Shown: positions 24,433-35,237 of the stretch, one piece after another
How positions within the stretch are numbered: position 1 is the stretch's first letter
How the letters are laid out: each line of letters starts with the position of its first letter
Assembly (NCBI GenBank): GCA_946555345.1
Contig: CAMNSS010000020.1
Location: forward strand, 1 to 42,245
DNA length: 42,245 nucleotides
Reading direction: 5' to 3'
Origin: an uncultured Eubacterium sp.
Lineage (GTDB): Bacteria > Bacillota > Clostridia > Peptostreptococcales > Anaerovoracaceae
The notes under the pieces: generated by a model
Seen by the model: only the letters and a program-made list of their open reading frames with translations
What the model was told of the DNA's origin: nothing
The model's database searches: none
Position numbers and translations under genes: made by a program

Positions 24433-24465
24433 TCCATACGCTTATTAAAATGCATTGCGAAATGC

Positions 24466-24527
24466 TTGGAAGCTGATCAAGCCGCCAATGCTTGCAAGCA
24501 TTAGAAGCTAATCAAACCGCCGATGCT
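24466..24527. repeat. Tandem duplication of the hppA 3' end
   Basis: The last 27 bp of hppA including its stop codon (24501-24527) recur at 24466-24492, 35 bp further downstream, with 23 of 27 identities. The four differences are all A/G transitions. The stop codon TAA has become CAA in the copy. This is the clearest case of a pattern seen at several genes here. Confidence 0.88.
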
Positions 24528-26519
24528 TACGAACAATGGTGCGAATACCAGTGATACGATCGTCATCAGCTTAATCAGGATGTTAATGGACGGACCGGAA
24601 GTATCCTTGAACGGATCGCCTACCGTATCGCCTACAACGGCAGCCTTATGAGGGTCCGAACCCTTGCCGCCGAAATGTCCTTCTTCGATGTACTTCTTCG
24701 CATTATCCCATGCACCGCCTGCATTTGCCATCATCAGAGCCAGCAATACGCCCGATGAAAGCGCGCCGGCCAGAAGTCCGCCCAGAGCCTCAACGCCCAG
24801 CAAAATGCCAACTGCCAGCGGAGCAACGATTGCCATTAATCCCGGAATTACCATTTCCTTCAGTGCAGCCTTCGTGGAAATATCAACGCAATTTGCGTAG
24901 TCAGGCTTGGAAGTTCCTTCCATGATGCCCTTGTCTTCCCTGAACTGTCTTCTTACTTCTTCAATCATCTGGTTCGCAGCCCTTCCAACGGAATTCATCG
25001 TCATGGCTGAGAACAGGAACGGAAGCATAGCGCCGATAAACAATCCGATAATAACGATCGGATCAAGCAGATCCATCGCGCTGATCTGAGCAACCTCTGC
25101 AAAGGATACAAACAGAGCCAATGCGGTCAGCGCCGCAGAACCGATTGCAAAGCCTTTGCCGATCGCCGCAGTCGTGTTTCCTACGGAATCCAGCTTGTCG
25201 GTAATCTCTCGCACGGAATCAGGCAGTTCAGACATTTCTGCGATACCACCCGCATTATCGGACACCGGACCATATGCATCAACTGCAACTGTCATTCCCG
25301 TCGTGGACAACATACCGACAGCAGCCAAAGCGATGCCGTATACGCCAGCAGCATAATAAGCGGCGAAGATACCTACTGCGATGCAGAGGATCGGCCATAA
25401 TGTTGACATCATGCCAACGCCCAGGCCACTGATAATCGTCGTTGCAGAACCAGTCTGCGACTGTTCCGCAATCTTCTTAACGGATTTATAATCGCCCGAA
25501 GTATAGATTTCCGTAATCTTACCAATCGCAATGCCGACGATCAGGCCTGCGATAATGGCAATCGCATAACGGAAGCTGCCCAGCATATAATAGGACAATA
25601 CTAATGTAGCGATTACTACGATAATACCTGCTATATAAGTACCCATATTCAAAGCGCTGGCAGGATTCGATCCTTCCTTGCCTCTTACCATGAAGATCCC
25701 GATCAGCGAAGCGATGATGCCGATTGCTGAAAGGACCAATGGGAACAGCGCCGCAGTCGTTTCATTAAACATGCCGCCTGAATTAACAGCGGCAACAGAC
25801 GCCAAAGTAACAGCGGAAATAATCGAGCCTACATAAGATTCAAACAAGTCAGAACCCATACCAGCAATGTCGCCTACGTTATCGCCTACGTTATCTGCGA
25901 TAACAGCAGGATTTCTCGGATCGTCTTCCGGAATACCAGCTTCTACCTTGCCAACCAAATCAGCGCCAACATCGGCAGCCTTCGTATAGATACCGCCGCC
26001 TACCCTTCCAAAGAGCGCCATGGAAGAAGCGCCAAGGCCAAAGCCTGTAACGCATTCCATCACGGTAGCCAAATCCAGAGCGCAAAGGATTACGCCAAGC
26101 CCCAGAAGGCCGAGGCCCGTTACAGCAAGACCCATGACAGCGCCTGAACGGAATGCCACTTTCAGGGCCAGGTTCATGCCAGATTCTTTTGCTGCACATG
26201 CAGTCCTTACGTTGCCAAGCGTAGCAACCTTCATGCCGAAAAATCCAGCTAACACGGATAACAATGCGCCGCATACATAAAGCACGCCTGTGATTGGCTT
26301 AATGAAGATTGCAATCAGTGCGAACAGTACAACGATCACGATGATCATGATTTTGTACTCTCTTGAAAGAAATGCCATAGCACCTTCCCTTATGTACCCT
26401 GCAATTTCTTTCATTCTGTCAGTGCCCTCGTCAGCCTTCCCAATCCAGGAAGCTAAGCCGATCGCTACTGCCAGGCCAATTATTGCCGCTATAACGGCAA
26501 GAATTGCTAAAACATTCAT
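24501..26519 (-). CDS. hppA: Membrane-bound, K+-dependent pyrophosphatase, probably Na+-pumping
   Basis: Integral-membrane ion pump that couples PPi hydrolysis to cation export. It has 672 residues with about 16 hydrophobic helices. Catalytic loops are present: [34 protein letters not shown] and [26 protein letters not shown] has Ala where K+-independent enzymes have Lys, so K+ dependence is expected. In helix 6, [11 protein letters not shown] has Glu at the position of Na+-pumping enzymes and Gly where plant H+-pumps have Glu, so Na+ transport is likely (knowledge of the family; not proven here). The start has GGGAGG about 10 bp upstream. It is flanked by a structured leader and by a double terminator. 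Confidence 0.95.
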   Translation of the reverse strand: MNVLAILAVIAAIIGLAVAIGLASWIGKADEGTDRMKEIAGYIREGAMAFLSREYKIMIIVIVVLFALIAIFIKPITGVLYVCGALLSVLAGFFGMKVATLGNVRTACAAKESGMNLALKVAFRSGAVMGLAVTGLGLLGLGVILCALDLATVMECVTGFGLGASSMALFGRVGGGIYTKAADVGADLVGKVEAGIPEDDPRNPAVIADNVGDNVGDIAGMGSDLFESYVGSIISAVTLASVAAVNSGGMFNETTAALFPLVLSAIGIIASLIGIFMVRGKEGSNPASALNMGTYIAGIIVVIATLVLSYYMLGSFRYAIAIIAGLIVGIAIGKITEIYTSGDYKSVKKIAEQSQTGSATTIISGLGVGMMSTLWPILCIAVGIFAAYYAAGVYGIALAAVGMLSTTGMTVAVDAYGPVSDNAGGIAEMSELPDSVREITDKLDSVGNTTAAIGKGFAIGSAALTALALFVSFAEVAQISAMDLLDPIVIIGLFIGAMLPFLFSAMTMNSVGRAANQMIEEVRRQFREDKGIMEGTSKPDYANCVDISTKAALKEMVIPGLMAIVAPLAVGILLGVEALGGLLAGALSSGVLLALMMANAGGAWDNAKKYIEEGHFGGKGSDPHKAAVVGDTVGDPFKDTSGPSINILIKLMTIVSLVFAPLFVSIGGLISF

Positions 26520-26554
26520 TTTAAAAATACCTCCCTCTCATGCCGCACAAGCAG

Positions 26555-26609
26555 ATTTGACATGATAAGAGGCGTCAGTGACACCTCTTAATTTACTCAT
26601 TTGACATGA
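26555..26609 (-). promoter_or_regulatory. Hairpin flanked by direct repeats in the hppA leader
   Basis: TAAGAGG (26566) and CCTCTTA (26584) with inner GTCA/TGAC form an 11-bp stem with one mismatch. The 11-mer ATTTGACATGA occurs on both sides (26555-26565 and 26599-26609). It lies 45-90 bp upstream of the hppA start. There is no T tract, so it is more likely a binding site or leader structure than a terminator. Confidence 0.4.
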
Positions 26610-26639
26610 AATATTAAATTAATTTGATTAATGAAAAGC

Positions 26640-26986
26640 TTGCCCGCTGAATTCTTTTCAACGGCGAACTTTTTTAAACTCCTTTATGCTGTCCCGCATT
26701 TCCACGGGAAACCTGCGGCCAACTGCCAGCAGCCCGCATACGCACGGGACATCCACCGCTAGCCATCACAACCGGCCATCAAGACAATTACCGAAGCATT
26801 CCGCATATTCACAAAGCATTCCCAGCCGCCAATCACGCTGTCCCGGATGTCCATAGGGCATTTCCAGAAACTGCCAGGCCAGCCATCGCACATCCTGCTC
26901 GTTAATAATTATTACACCGCTACGCTACGAACGCTTTTATTGCCAACGATGCAGGCATTTCCTTCTGTAGTTGTACGGTGTTAAGC
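26640..26986. repeat. hppA-secG spacer with 149-bp-offset repeat
   Basis: No gene is supported. GCTGTCCCGCATTTCCA (26688) and GCTGTCCCGGATGTCCA (26837) begin two diverged copies of about 45 bp, both ending near AACTGCCAG. The first includes TTTCC-ACG-GGAAA, a motif also found near 34.77, 34.84 and, imperfectly, 36.95 kb. The left end weakly resembles the dispersed palindromic element. Confidence 0.55.
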
Positions 26987-27217
26987 CTACTCCAACGCCA
27001 CCAAAACAAGCGATAATACGATAAACAATACTGCTGATACCGTTGAAATCCTGCTCAAAATCGCATCATACCCTTGGCTCTTTTTCTTGCCAAAAAGCTG
27101 TTCTGCTCCGCCTCCGATCGAACCGGATAATCCTGCGCTATTGCTGGATTGAAGCAGAATACTGATGATCAGGATAACGCTTGCGAACGCAAGCACTATT
27201 TTAAGAGCAATACTCAT
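26987..27217 (-). CDS. secG: Preprotein translocase subunit SecG
   Basis: Small membrane subunit of the Sec translocon, 76 residues. Two hydrophobic helices (about 4-24 and 55-75) flank the conserved loop LLQSSNSAGLSGSIGGGAEQLFGKKK. The start has AAGGAGG eight bases upstream. In many Firmicutes secG stands just before rnr; here hppA and the lipoprotein gene lie between them. Confidence 0.95.
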   Translation of the reverse strand: MSIALKIVLAFASVILIISILLQSSNSAGLSGSIGGGAEQLFGKKKSQGYDAILSRISTVSAVLFIVLSLVLVALE

Positions 27218-27608
27218 TTCTATTCCTCCTTATACTCTAACTTCTCAAGTTTATCACAGCGTTTGTCAAAAATCAACAAATTTGATTTCCTAAATTGCGC
27301 ATTTTTGCGTACTTTTATGCGGCAACAGTTTAGCCAAGGCAAGCTGCTATCGATCTGCTAGGGTATTTCCGCAAAACCACCTTGTGAGCCATCATCGGCG
27401 TGCCAAGCCAAAGGCTTGTCAAAATGCTTTTCATCCGATGCGGCTCGCACACACCCGGACAGCGCCCATCCTGGACGGCGCATCACACACCTGAACGGCG
27501 CGCCTGCTTCTGCGTGGCCGTTTCAAAATACTTTTCACCCGCCGTTCGGGACTTGCCTGCCGCACATTCGTTCAAAACGCCCCCACAACGCTCCGGCCTT
27601 CCCTCAGT
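27218..27608. repeat. eno-secG spacer with degenerate repeats
   Basis: No gene is supported. TCAAAATGCTTTTCATCCG (27419-27437) and TCAAAATACTTTTCACCCG (27523-27541) match at 17 of 19, both differences transitions. Between them a smaller repeat built on CACACACC and GGACGGCGC recurs. No terminator was found for eno. Confidence 0.6.
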
Positions 27609-29053
<1,445 letters not shown>

Positions 29054-29127
29054 TCCTCCCAGAACCAGTTGAGAAGCGGCTGTCCCTTAGAATCAATTCT
29101 TTTCCTAAAAGACCAGTTCAAAAAACT

Positions 29128-29877
29128 TTAAAAATCAATGATTTCCATGAAATCTTCCGCTTTCAGGCTTGCGCCGCCCACCAGCGCACCGTCGATTTCA
29201 TCCATATTCATGATTTCCGTAGCGTTCGCCGGTTTGACGCTGCCGCCATACTGGATGATGACCTCATCAGCAGTATCCTCATCGTACATCGCAATCAGCG
29301 TGCTTCTGATAAAGGCGCACATTTCCTCCGCCTGTTCTGGCGTTGCGGTCCGTCCCGTCCCGATCGCCCAGATCGGTTCATATGCAATCACCAGCTTTTT
29401 CACGCATTCCGCATCGATGCCGCCAAGGTCTGCCGCAAGCTGTTCTTTCACGATGTCAAACGCCTTGCCCGCATCCCGCTGTTCAAGGCTTTCCCCCACG
29501 CACAGGATTGGCCGGATGCTTCCCGCAAAAAGCTTTTTCAACTTCTTGTTTACCGTCTCGTCGGTTTCCGCAAAATACTGCCGCCGCTCCGAATGCCCGA
29601 CGATGCAAAAGTCTACGCCGATTTCCTCCAGCATAGCGGCGGAAATTTCCCCGGTGTAAGCGCCTTCCTCTGCAAAATGCACGTTTTGCGCGCCCACCTT
29701 GACGCCCGTTCCCCGGAAGGCTTCCACCAGCGCTTCCAGATTGGTAAAAGGCGCGCAGATTGCCGCCTGCACGTCCGTTCCCTTGTAAAGGACTTTCAAT
29801 TCCTCTGCAAAAGCCAGCGCCTCGGCTTTCGTCTTAAACATCTTCCAGTTGCCTGCGATCAATGGTATCCTCATCAT
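29128..29877 (-). CDS. tpiA: Triosephosphate isomerase
   Basis: Interconverts dihydroxyacetone phosphate and glyceraldehyde 3-phosphate. It has 249 residues forming a TIM barrel: GNWKMFKT (active-site Asn and Lys), the catalytic His in [11 protein letters not shown], the catalytic Glu and flexible loop in [18 protein letters not shown], and GGSVKPAN with [10 protein letters not shown] for phosphate binding. Its start overlaps the pgk stop (ATGA), giving tight coupling; a second ATG follows directly. Confidence 0.98.
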   Translation of the reverse strand: MMRIPLIAGNWKMFKTKAEALAFAEELKVLYKGTDVQAAICAPFTNLEALVEAFRGTGVKVGAQNVHFAEEGAYTGEISAAMLEEIGVDFCIVGHSERRQYFAETDETVNKKLKKLFAGSIRPILCVGESLEQRDAGKAFDIVKEQLAADLGGIDAECVKKLVIAYEPIWAIGTGRTATPEQAEEMCAFIRSTLIAMYDEDTADEVIIQYGGSVKPANATEIMNMDEIDGALVGGASLKAEDFMEIIDF

Positions 29878-31058
29878 TTATCCTCCAAACACGCTATGCC
29901 AGGCAATGCCTTGCCCTCCAGAAATTCCAACGAAGCGCCGCCGCCGGTTGAAATATGCGTCATTTTATCCGCATACCCAAACTGCCCTGCCGCCGCCGCC
30001 GAATCACCGCCGCCGATGATCGTCGTCGCACCGCTTTCCGCCAAAGCCTTTGCGATTGCCTTCGTGCCTTCGGCAAACGCCGGCATTTCAAACACGCCCG
30101 CAGGGCCATTCCATACGATGGTTTTTGCTTCCGCAATCGCCTCTTTATAAATGGCTATCGTCTTCGGCCCGATATCCATGCCCATCATGTCAGATGGCAT
30201 TTTATCCCTGTCAAAGACGGCTTTCCCGCTGTCAGCTTTAAATTCCTTCGCACATACCGTGTCCACAGGAAGCATCAGCTTCACGCCCGTTTTATCCGCT
30301 TTGTCCATCAAGTCCTTCGCTAGATCGATGCTTTCCGCATCCAGGATGGACGTACCGATCTCATAGCCCATCGCCTTGAAAAAAGTGTAGCTCATGCCGC
30401 CGCCGATAATCAGCGCGTCGACCTTTTTCAGCAGGTTTTCGATCACCGGGATCTTGTCCGCCACCTTTGCACCGCCCATGATAGCGACAAACGGCCTTTC
30501 CGGTGATTCCAGTGCATCGCCCAAGAACTTAACTTCCCGTTCGATCAGAAAGCCCGAAACGCTCGGCATATATTTTGCCAATCCCGCCGTGGAGCAGTGC
30601 GCCCTGTGCGCAGTCCCGAAGGCATCGTTGACGAAGAGTTCCCCCAGCGCAGCGAGCTGCCCGGTAAACGGTTCTTCGTTTTTCGTCTCTTCTTTCCGGT
30701 ACCTGACATTTTCCAAGAGCATGACTTCGCCTGCACCAAGCCGATCGACCGCAGCTTTGACCTGGTCATCCACAACCACATCCGAGGCAACAAAGAGAAC
30801 ATCCTTTCCCAGAAGCTGCGACAGCCTGTCTGCCACCGGCTTTAACGAAAACTCTGGCTTTGCTTCCCCTTTCGGCCTTCCCATGTGCGACATCAAAATG
30901 ACCTTCGCACCTTGTTCTTGCAAATACTGGATCGTCGGCAACGCAGCGGTGATCCGGATATCATCGGTAATTTTCCCGTCCTTCATCGGGACGTTAAAAT
31001 CACATCTGACTAAAACCTTCTTCCCCGATACATCGATATCCCTGACTGTTTTTTTCAT
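29874..31058 (-). CDS. pgk: Phosphoglycerate kinase
   Basis: Transfers phosphate from 1,3-bisphosphoglycerate to ADP. It has 394 residues, usual for bacteria. Family marks are [63 protein letters not shown] and the C-terminal [13 protein letters not shown] and [15 protein letters not shown] nucleotide segments. The start has AGGAAGG about 11 bp upstream. It is 81 bp after gap and overlaps tpiA. Confidence 0.98.
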   Translation of the reverse strand: MKKTVRDIDVSGKKVLVRCDFNVPMKDGKITDDIRITAALPTIQYLQEQGAKVILMSHMGRPKGEAKPEFSLKPVADRLSQLLGKDVLFVASDVVVDDQVKAAVDRLGAGEVMLLENVRYRKEETKNEEPFTGQLAALGELFVNDAFGTAHRAHCSTAGLAKYMPSVSGFLIEREVKFLGDALESPERPFVAIMGGAKVADKIPVIENLLKKVDALIIGGGMSYTFFKAMGYEIGTSILDAESIDLAKDLMDKADKTGVKLMLPVDTVCAKEFKADSGKAVFDRDKMPSDMMGMDIGPKTIAIYKEAIAEAKTIVWNGPAGVFEMPAFAEGTKAIAKALAESGATTIIGGGDSAAAAGQFGYADKMTHISTGGGASLEFLEGKALPGIACLEDK

Positions 31059-31139
31059 TTCAACAAAACCCTTCCTTTTTTAATAATCGACAGCCGGACA
31101 TATGCCGACTGCCTGAAATTATTTTTCCTTATTTATGTA

Positions 31140-32156
31140 TTATGCGTTGTCTACGCTGTACATATGCCTGATCAGCTCCAGCACTTTCACGGAATAGCCG
31201 TATTCGTTGTCGTAAAATGCAATCAGCTTGAAGAATTTGTCGTTGAGCTGGATGCCTTCCCTCGCATCAAAGATCGACGTGTTCGGATCGCCGATGAAAT
31301 CGCTGGAAACGACTTCGTCATCAACATATTCGATCACGCCCTTCATGCTTCCTTCTGACGCTTCCTTGATTTTCTGGCAGATATCCTCGTAGCTTGCGGA
31401 TTTTTTAAGCTGGACATTCAGGTCCACGAGCGATACATCATTGGTCGGCACACGATATGAAATACCCGTCATCTTTCCTACCAGGGAAGGGATTACCAAA
31501 CCGACCGCTTTCGCTGCGCCTGTCGTGGATGGGATGATGTTGCCGAAAGCCGACCTGCCTGTTCTCCAGTCCTTTAACGAACGTGCATCCACTACCTTCT
31601 GCTTGGCGGTTGCCGCATGAATCGTGGACATCAGCCCTTGCTCGATGCCCCAATTGTCTTCAATTACCTTGCAAAGAGGAGCCAGGCAGTTTGTCGTGCA
31701 GGATGCATTGGAAACGATATTCATATCGCTTCTGTAGGAATCGTGGTTCACGCCCATGACAAACGTAGGCGTCGTCTTGTCTTTAGCAGGGGCGGTAATG
31801 ATAACCTTCTTCGCACCCTGGTTGATATGTACCATCGCTTTTTCCGTCGTGTTGTAAGCGCCCGTTCCCTCAACGATGTACTCTGCGCCGCATTTGCCCC
31901 ATGGAATATTGGCTGCGTCGCTTTCACTGTAGACCGGAATCCTTTTCCCGTCTATGATAAGCCCTTCATCATAATACCCCAGCTCCTTTGGAAAACGTCC
32001 AAACACGGTATCGTATTTCAGCATATACACCATGTACTCTTTGTCCGCATTACGAACGTTGATTCCTGCGATTTCAATTTCAGGCATATCCATTGCCGCA
32101 CGGATTACAACACGCGAGATACGTCCGAATCCACTGATACCGATTTTAATTGCCAT
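31140..32156 (-). CDS. gap: Glyceraldehyde-3-phosphate dehydrogenase, type I
   Basis: NAD-linked glycolytic dehydrogenase, 338 residues from ATG 32156 (GAGGAGG 8 bp upstream). The Rossmann start reads [15 protein letters not shown]; the more common residue after GRI is Gly, here Ser. The catalytic cysteine is in [13 protein letters not shown], followed by [32 protein letters not shown] and WYDNEYGYS-like [12 protein letters not shown]. It opens the gap-pgk-tpiA-eno series, 124 bp after rpoN. The usual cggR repressor gene does not precede it. Confidence 0.97.
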   Translation of the reverse strand: MAIKIGISGFGRISRVVIRAAMDMPEIEIAGINVRNADKEYMVYMLKYDTVFGRFPKELGYYDEGLIIDGKRIPVYSESDAANIPWGKCGAEYIVEGTGAYNTTEKAMVHINQGAKKVIITAPAKDKTTPTFVMGVNHDSYRSDMNIVSNASCTTNCLAPLCKVIEDNWGIEQGLMSTIHAATAKQKVVDARSLKDWRTGRSAFGNIIPSTTGAAKAVGLVIPSLVGKMTGISYRVPTNDVSLVDLNVQLKKSASYEDICQKIKEASEGSMKGVIEYVDDEVVSSDFIGDPNTSIFDAREGIQLNDKFFKLIAFYDNEYGYSVKVLELIRHMYSVDNA

Positions 32157-32220
32157 TTTGATTTCCTCCTCAAAATACATTGATACTTTATTGTTAATTA
32201 TCTATAACCTTTTCAGGTTA

Positions 32221-32287
32221 ATAACGCTTTTAATAATATTTTTGAATCATTCCCTTAATGGCGCTTTCTGATAACGCCTTTTAATAA
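32221..32287. repeat. Short tandem copies of the rpoN 3' end
   Basis: On the minus strand the last bases of rpoN, GGCGTTATTAA with stop TAA, are followed at once by AAGGCGTTATCAG, then GCGCCATTAAGG, and about 50 bp on by AGCGTTATTAACC. On the plus strand ATAACGC-TTTTAATAA (32221) and ATAACGCCTTTTAATAA (32271) match apart from one inserted base. Confidence 0.6.
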
Positions 32288-33741
32288 CGCCTGCGCTTAG
32301 ATGAGGATAAAATGTGAAGCTCATCCCTGTACTTTGCCACCGTCCGCCTCGAAATGCTGATATCCTTTTCCTTGAGCAGCTCCACCATGTCCTGGTCGCT
32401 GTATGGGGATTTCGTATCTTCATGCTCCACGATTTCCTTGATAAATTCCTTGATGCTGTTGGAGGAGATTCCCTCCCCGCGGCCTTTCGACACGCCGGCG
32501 GAGAAAAAATATTTGATTTCAAAAACGCCCCTCGGGCATTGAAGATATTTACCGCTAACAGACCTGGAAACGGTCGATTCGTGAATGCCGACTTCTTCCG
32601 CGATATCTTTTAGCGTAAGGGTCTTTAAATGCTTGCCGCCTTTGTCAAAAAAATCCTTCTGGTATTTTACAACTGCATTGACCACGTTATAGATCGTCTG
32701 TTTTCTCTGCTCGATGCTCTTGATGAGCCACAAAGCGGAATTGAACCTGTCTGACAAATATTTTGACAACGCATCATCGGTTTCCGCCTGGTTGAGCAAG
32801 TTCTGGTAATACGAACTTACCATGAGCCGCGGCGCGCTGCTGTCATTCACCGTCACCGTATATTCGCCATCCACCTTCTCAACGATCACGTCGGGCGCGA
32901 TGTACTTCGTGTCCGTCTGCGAGGCAAAGAGCCTTCCCGGCTTTGGCTCTAATGTGCGGATCATATCGCTCATATCTTGAACTTCTTGAATCGAAATTCC
33001 CATATCCCTGGCAACCACGCCAAGCCTGTTATCGGCAAGATCTTCCAAATGCTCTTTTAAGACATTTTCAAAGGTTTCGGTCAGCTCGCCCATCTGGCGC
33101 AGCTGTATTGCCAGGCACTCCGCCAGATTCCTCGCACCCACGCCGATCGGATCAAAACCATGTATGATTTCCAGCGTTTTCAAAACTTTCTCTTCCGATA
33201 CCTCGTTAACCTTGGCGATTTCCTCCACCGTGGAGGTCATGTAACCGTTTTCATCGAGGGATTCTATGATATACCTGCCGATCCTGCGGCAGCTTTTTTT
33301 CTGTGTGGCAAATTGCAGCTGGAACATGAGATGCTCCGGCAAAGTGATATCGGAAGTTACATACCGCTCATAAGTATTTTCCCGGTCCTCCGAGTTCTGC
33401 TCCTCCCATTGCCTGTAGCTGATATCGTCATACTGCCGGTCCTTGATATATTCCTTCCAATCGAAGTCGTCATCCCCCGTGCTGGCGGAGGCGTCTTTTT
33501 CGCTTGCAATCTGGACAGCAGAGGCATCGCCGCCTGCTTCCTGGATCATTGCCTCGCCATTTTCCGCCGGTTCCGCTTGTTCCTGCTCCAGGACAGGGTT
33601 AACCAGAAGCTGCTCCTGTACGTAAGCATCCAGCTCCTGTGTGTTAAACTGTAAAATTTGTATCGCCTGAATCAGTTCAGGCGTCATTACCAGCTTTTGC
33701 GCCTGTTCAATCGTCAGATCATAGCCAAGTTTCATGCTCAT
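32281..33741 (-). CDS. rpoN: RNA polymerase sigma-54 factor
   Basis: Alternative sigma factor that needs an AAA+ activator. From ATG 33741 (GAGGTG about 6 bp upstream) it has 486 residues. Region I is glutamine-rich (QKLVMTPELIQAIQILQFNTQELDAY split motif), region II is acidic, the core-binding region follows, the helix-turn-helix lies in TLKDIAEEVGIHESTVSRSV, and the RpoN box SRRTVAKYRDEL ends the protein. No sigma-54 promoter was convincingly found in the window and no activator gene is present. It sits directly upstream of gap. Confidence 0.97.
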   Translation of the reverse strand: MSMKLGYDLTIEQAQKLVMTPELIQAIQILQFNTQELDAYVQEQLLVNPVLEQEQAEPAENGEAMIQEAGGDASAVQIASEKDASASTGDDDFDWKEYIKDRQYDDISYRQWEEQNSEDRENTYERYVTSDITLPEHLMFQLQFATQKKSCRRIGRYIIESLDENGYMTSTVEEIAKVNEVSEEKVLKTLEIIHGFDPIGVGARNLAECLAIQLRQMGELTETFENVLKEHLEDLADNRLGVVARDMGISIQEVQDMSDMIRTLEPKPGRLFASQTDTKYIAPDVIVEKVDGEYTVTVNDSSAPRLMVSSYYQNLLNQAETDDALSKYLSDRFNSALWLIKSIEQRKQTIYNVVNAVVKYQKDFFDKGGKHLKTLTLKDIAEEVGIHESTVSRSVSGKYLQCPRGVFEIKYFFSAGVSKGRGEGISSNSIKEFIKEIVEHEDTKSPYSDQDMVELLKEKDISISRRTVAKYRDELHILSSSKRRRY

Positions 33742-34196
33742 CGAAAACACCTCGAAACTGCGTGATAAGCTAGGGGGTTAGGGGATGCAGCTGTACGGCG
33801 GCTTAAAAACCTGATACCCCAGCCGTGCGGCATTCTTTCTGCGCCGCATTCGAAAAACCTGCGCCTTAAAGACCTGCGGCAGGTTTTGCCGATGCGGCGG
33901 ATTTTGCTAAAACGTCTGCTTCCCTGCGGCAGCGCCGTATTAAATCCCTGCGTTCATTCTAACGAGCAACGCCCCGCCTCAACGGGCAGAATCGCAAACG
34001 CGAGTTTCAATGAACGCTTCCTTGCGGCAGCGCCGCATTAAATCCTTGCGTTCATTATAACATACCTTACGCCAGTACAGGGAAAATTTTTACTGCGAAG
34101 TTCTTCTCTATTTGCCTTGTTCCCGGCCTTCTGATCCCTCGCCACTGCCTTTCTTCCGCCCTTTCACCGTCCCTTCCCTGCCGCCCGGCTTCCGGC
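33742..34196. repeat. trmL-rpoN spacer with a 45-bp direct repeat
   Basis: No gene is supported. A 45-bp sequence at 33919-33963 recurs at 34017-34061 with 41 identities, three of four differences being C/T transitions. Both contain GCGGCAGCGCCG and GCGTTCATT; an inverted AATGAACGC lies between them (34010-34018). The left part has a further series built on CCTGCGGC. Confidence 0.75.
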
Positions 34197-34667
34197 TTAT
34201 TCAAGCGCTGGAAAGCCCATCTGGCGCAGTGCCTCAAAGAGAATGATATTGACGGAATTTGCCAGATTCAGTGAACGCAATCGCGTATCCTTCCCCATGG
34301 GAATCCTGATCGCATTTTCCGCATACGCTTTGATCAGCTCCTGCGGCAATCCCGCCGTTTCCTTTCCAAACAAGATCATATCGCCATCCCGGTAACTGAC
34401 ATCTGAATACCGCTTGCCGCCTTTGGTCGTCGCCAGGAACATCCGCCTGCCTGCATATTTTTCCAAAAAAGCATCCAAATTTTCATGAACTTCAAGGTTG
34501 ATGTACTGCCAATAATCCAGCCCGGCTCGTTTTAAATGCTTGTCATCCGTCTCGAAGCCTAACGGCTTTACGAGATGCAACACGGACTCCGTCACCACAC
34601 AGCTTCTTCCGATATTGCCCGTATTGGGCGCAATTTCCGGCTCTACTAAAACGATATGAATCGGCAT
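34197..34667 (-). CDS. trmL: tRNA (cytidine(34)-2'-O)-methyltransferase TrmL
   Basis: SPOUT-class methyltransferase that modifies the wobble base of leucine tRNAs. From ATG 34667 it has 156 residues: AGGAGG is seven bases upstream of this ATG but touches the ATG at 34673, so the later start is chosen. Features are HIVLVEPEIAPNTGNIGR, GLDYW, and the knot segments ILFGKETAGLP, RIPMGKDTRLRSLNLANS and ILFEALRQ. It is a single gene, convergent with nothing and flanked by repeat spacers. Confidence 0.95.
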   Translation of the reverse strand: MPIHIVLVEPEIAPNTGNIGRSCVVTESVLHLVKPLGFETDDKHLKRAGLDYWQYINLEVHENLDAFLEKYAGRRMFLATTKGGKRYSDVSYRDGDMILFGKETAGLPQELIKAYAENAIRIPMGKDTRLRSLNLANSVNIILFEALRQMGFPALE

Positions 34668-35160
34668 TTTCATCCTCCTTTGGGTTTGCGATTTGTGTTT
34701 TGCGCGTTATCCTTGACGGCAATTCCGATGGTACATCCTGATTTGCTGATAATTCTATTGTACGATTTCCTGCGGGAAAGTCAATATCTGGAACGCATAT
34801 GACGGCGTGATTTTGGTCATCGAAACAGAGTGATTTCCCACGGGGAAACCAACACCTGGAACACCACAAAAGTGCAGCAAAAACTGGAAAGAATGAATAA
34901 AAAACGGAAAGAAACGCCCCGAAATGAAAATGGAAAGCCGCAAGGCGCCCTCACATCACAAAGCCCCGCACTGCGCTTTCCCTCTCATGCACCTCTGGCC
35001 TGCCCAATCAGCCGGCTCCGCCCGCCACGCTTTTCCCAATCAGATTGCAGATGGGCATTTCCCAAAGCGCAACATACGTTTTGACAGCCAAGCCGCCCTC
35101 TGGCTTCACCCAGCTACAGCCTCATCCCGCCGCTGCCTTTGCCAGAATCACAAAAAAAGG
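34668..35160. repeat. trmL-hom spacer with 68-bp-offset repeat
   Basis: No gene is supported. A 34-bp sequence at 34764-34797 (GATTTCCTGCGGGAAA start) recurs at 34832-34865 (GATTTCCCACGGGGAAA start) with 25 identities; eight of nine differences are transitions. Each copy contains an inverted repeat TTTCC...GGAAA. A shorter pair on CCCAATCAG lies near 35005 and 35036. Confidence 0.65.
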
Positions 35161-35189
35161 AAGACAAACCCCAAACTTTATTATATAAT
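35161..35189 (+). promoter_or_regulatory. Candidate hom promoter
   Basis: AAGACA (35161-35166) and a perfect TATAAT (35184-35189) are 17 bp apart, in a strongly AT-rich stretch about 50 bp upstream of hom. No T-box or other leader structure was recognised. Confidence 0.45.
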
Positions 35190-35237
35190 AATATGTATTA
35201 TTGATTTATAACATTTGATTTACTACGGAGGTTGCCA

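Larger units (their letters stand above)
24190..24500. other. Non-coding region downstream of hppA
   Basis: No gene is supported. It contains the two hppA terminator hairpins and, at 24466-24492, a decayed copy of the hppA 3' end. An 88-codon plus-strand frame runs through both hairpins and is rejected. Confidence 0.6.

Noticed and set aside
24238-24504. Plus-strand ORF of 88 codons antisense to the hppA 3' region
   Set aside because: It runs through two terminator hairpins and the hppA end duplication; no ribosome site.
34668-35237. T-box or amino acid riboswitch before hom
   Set aside because: No T-box sequence, antiterminator or terminator was found; the spacer is repeats plus an AT-rich promoter.
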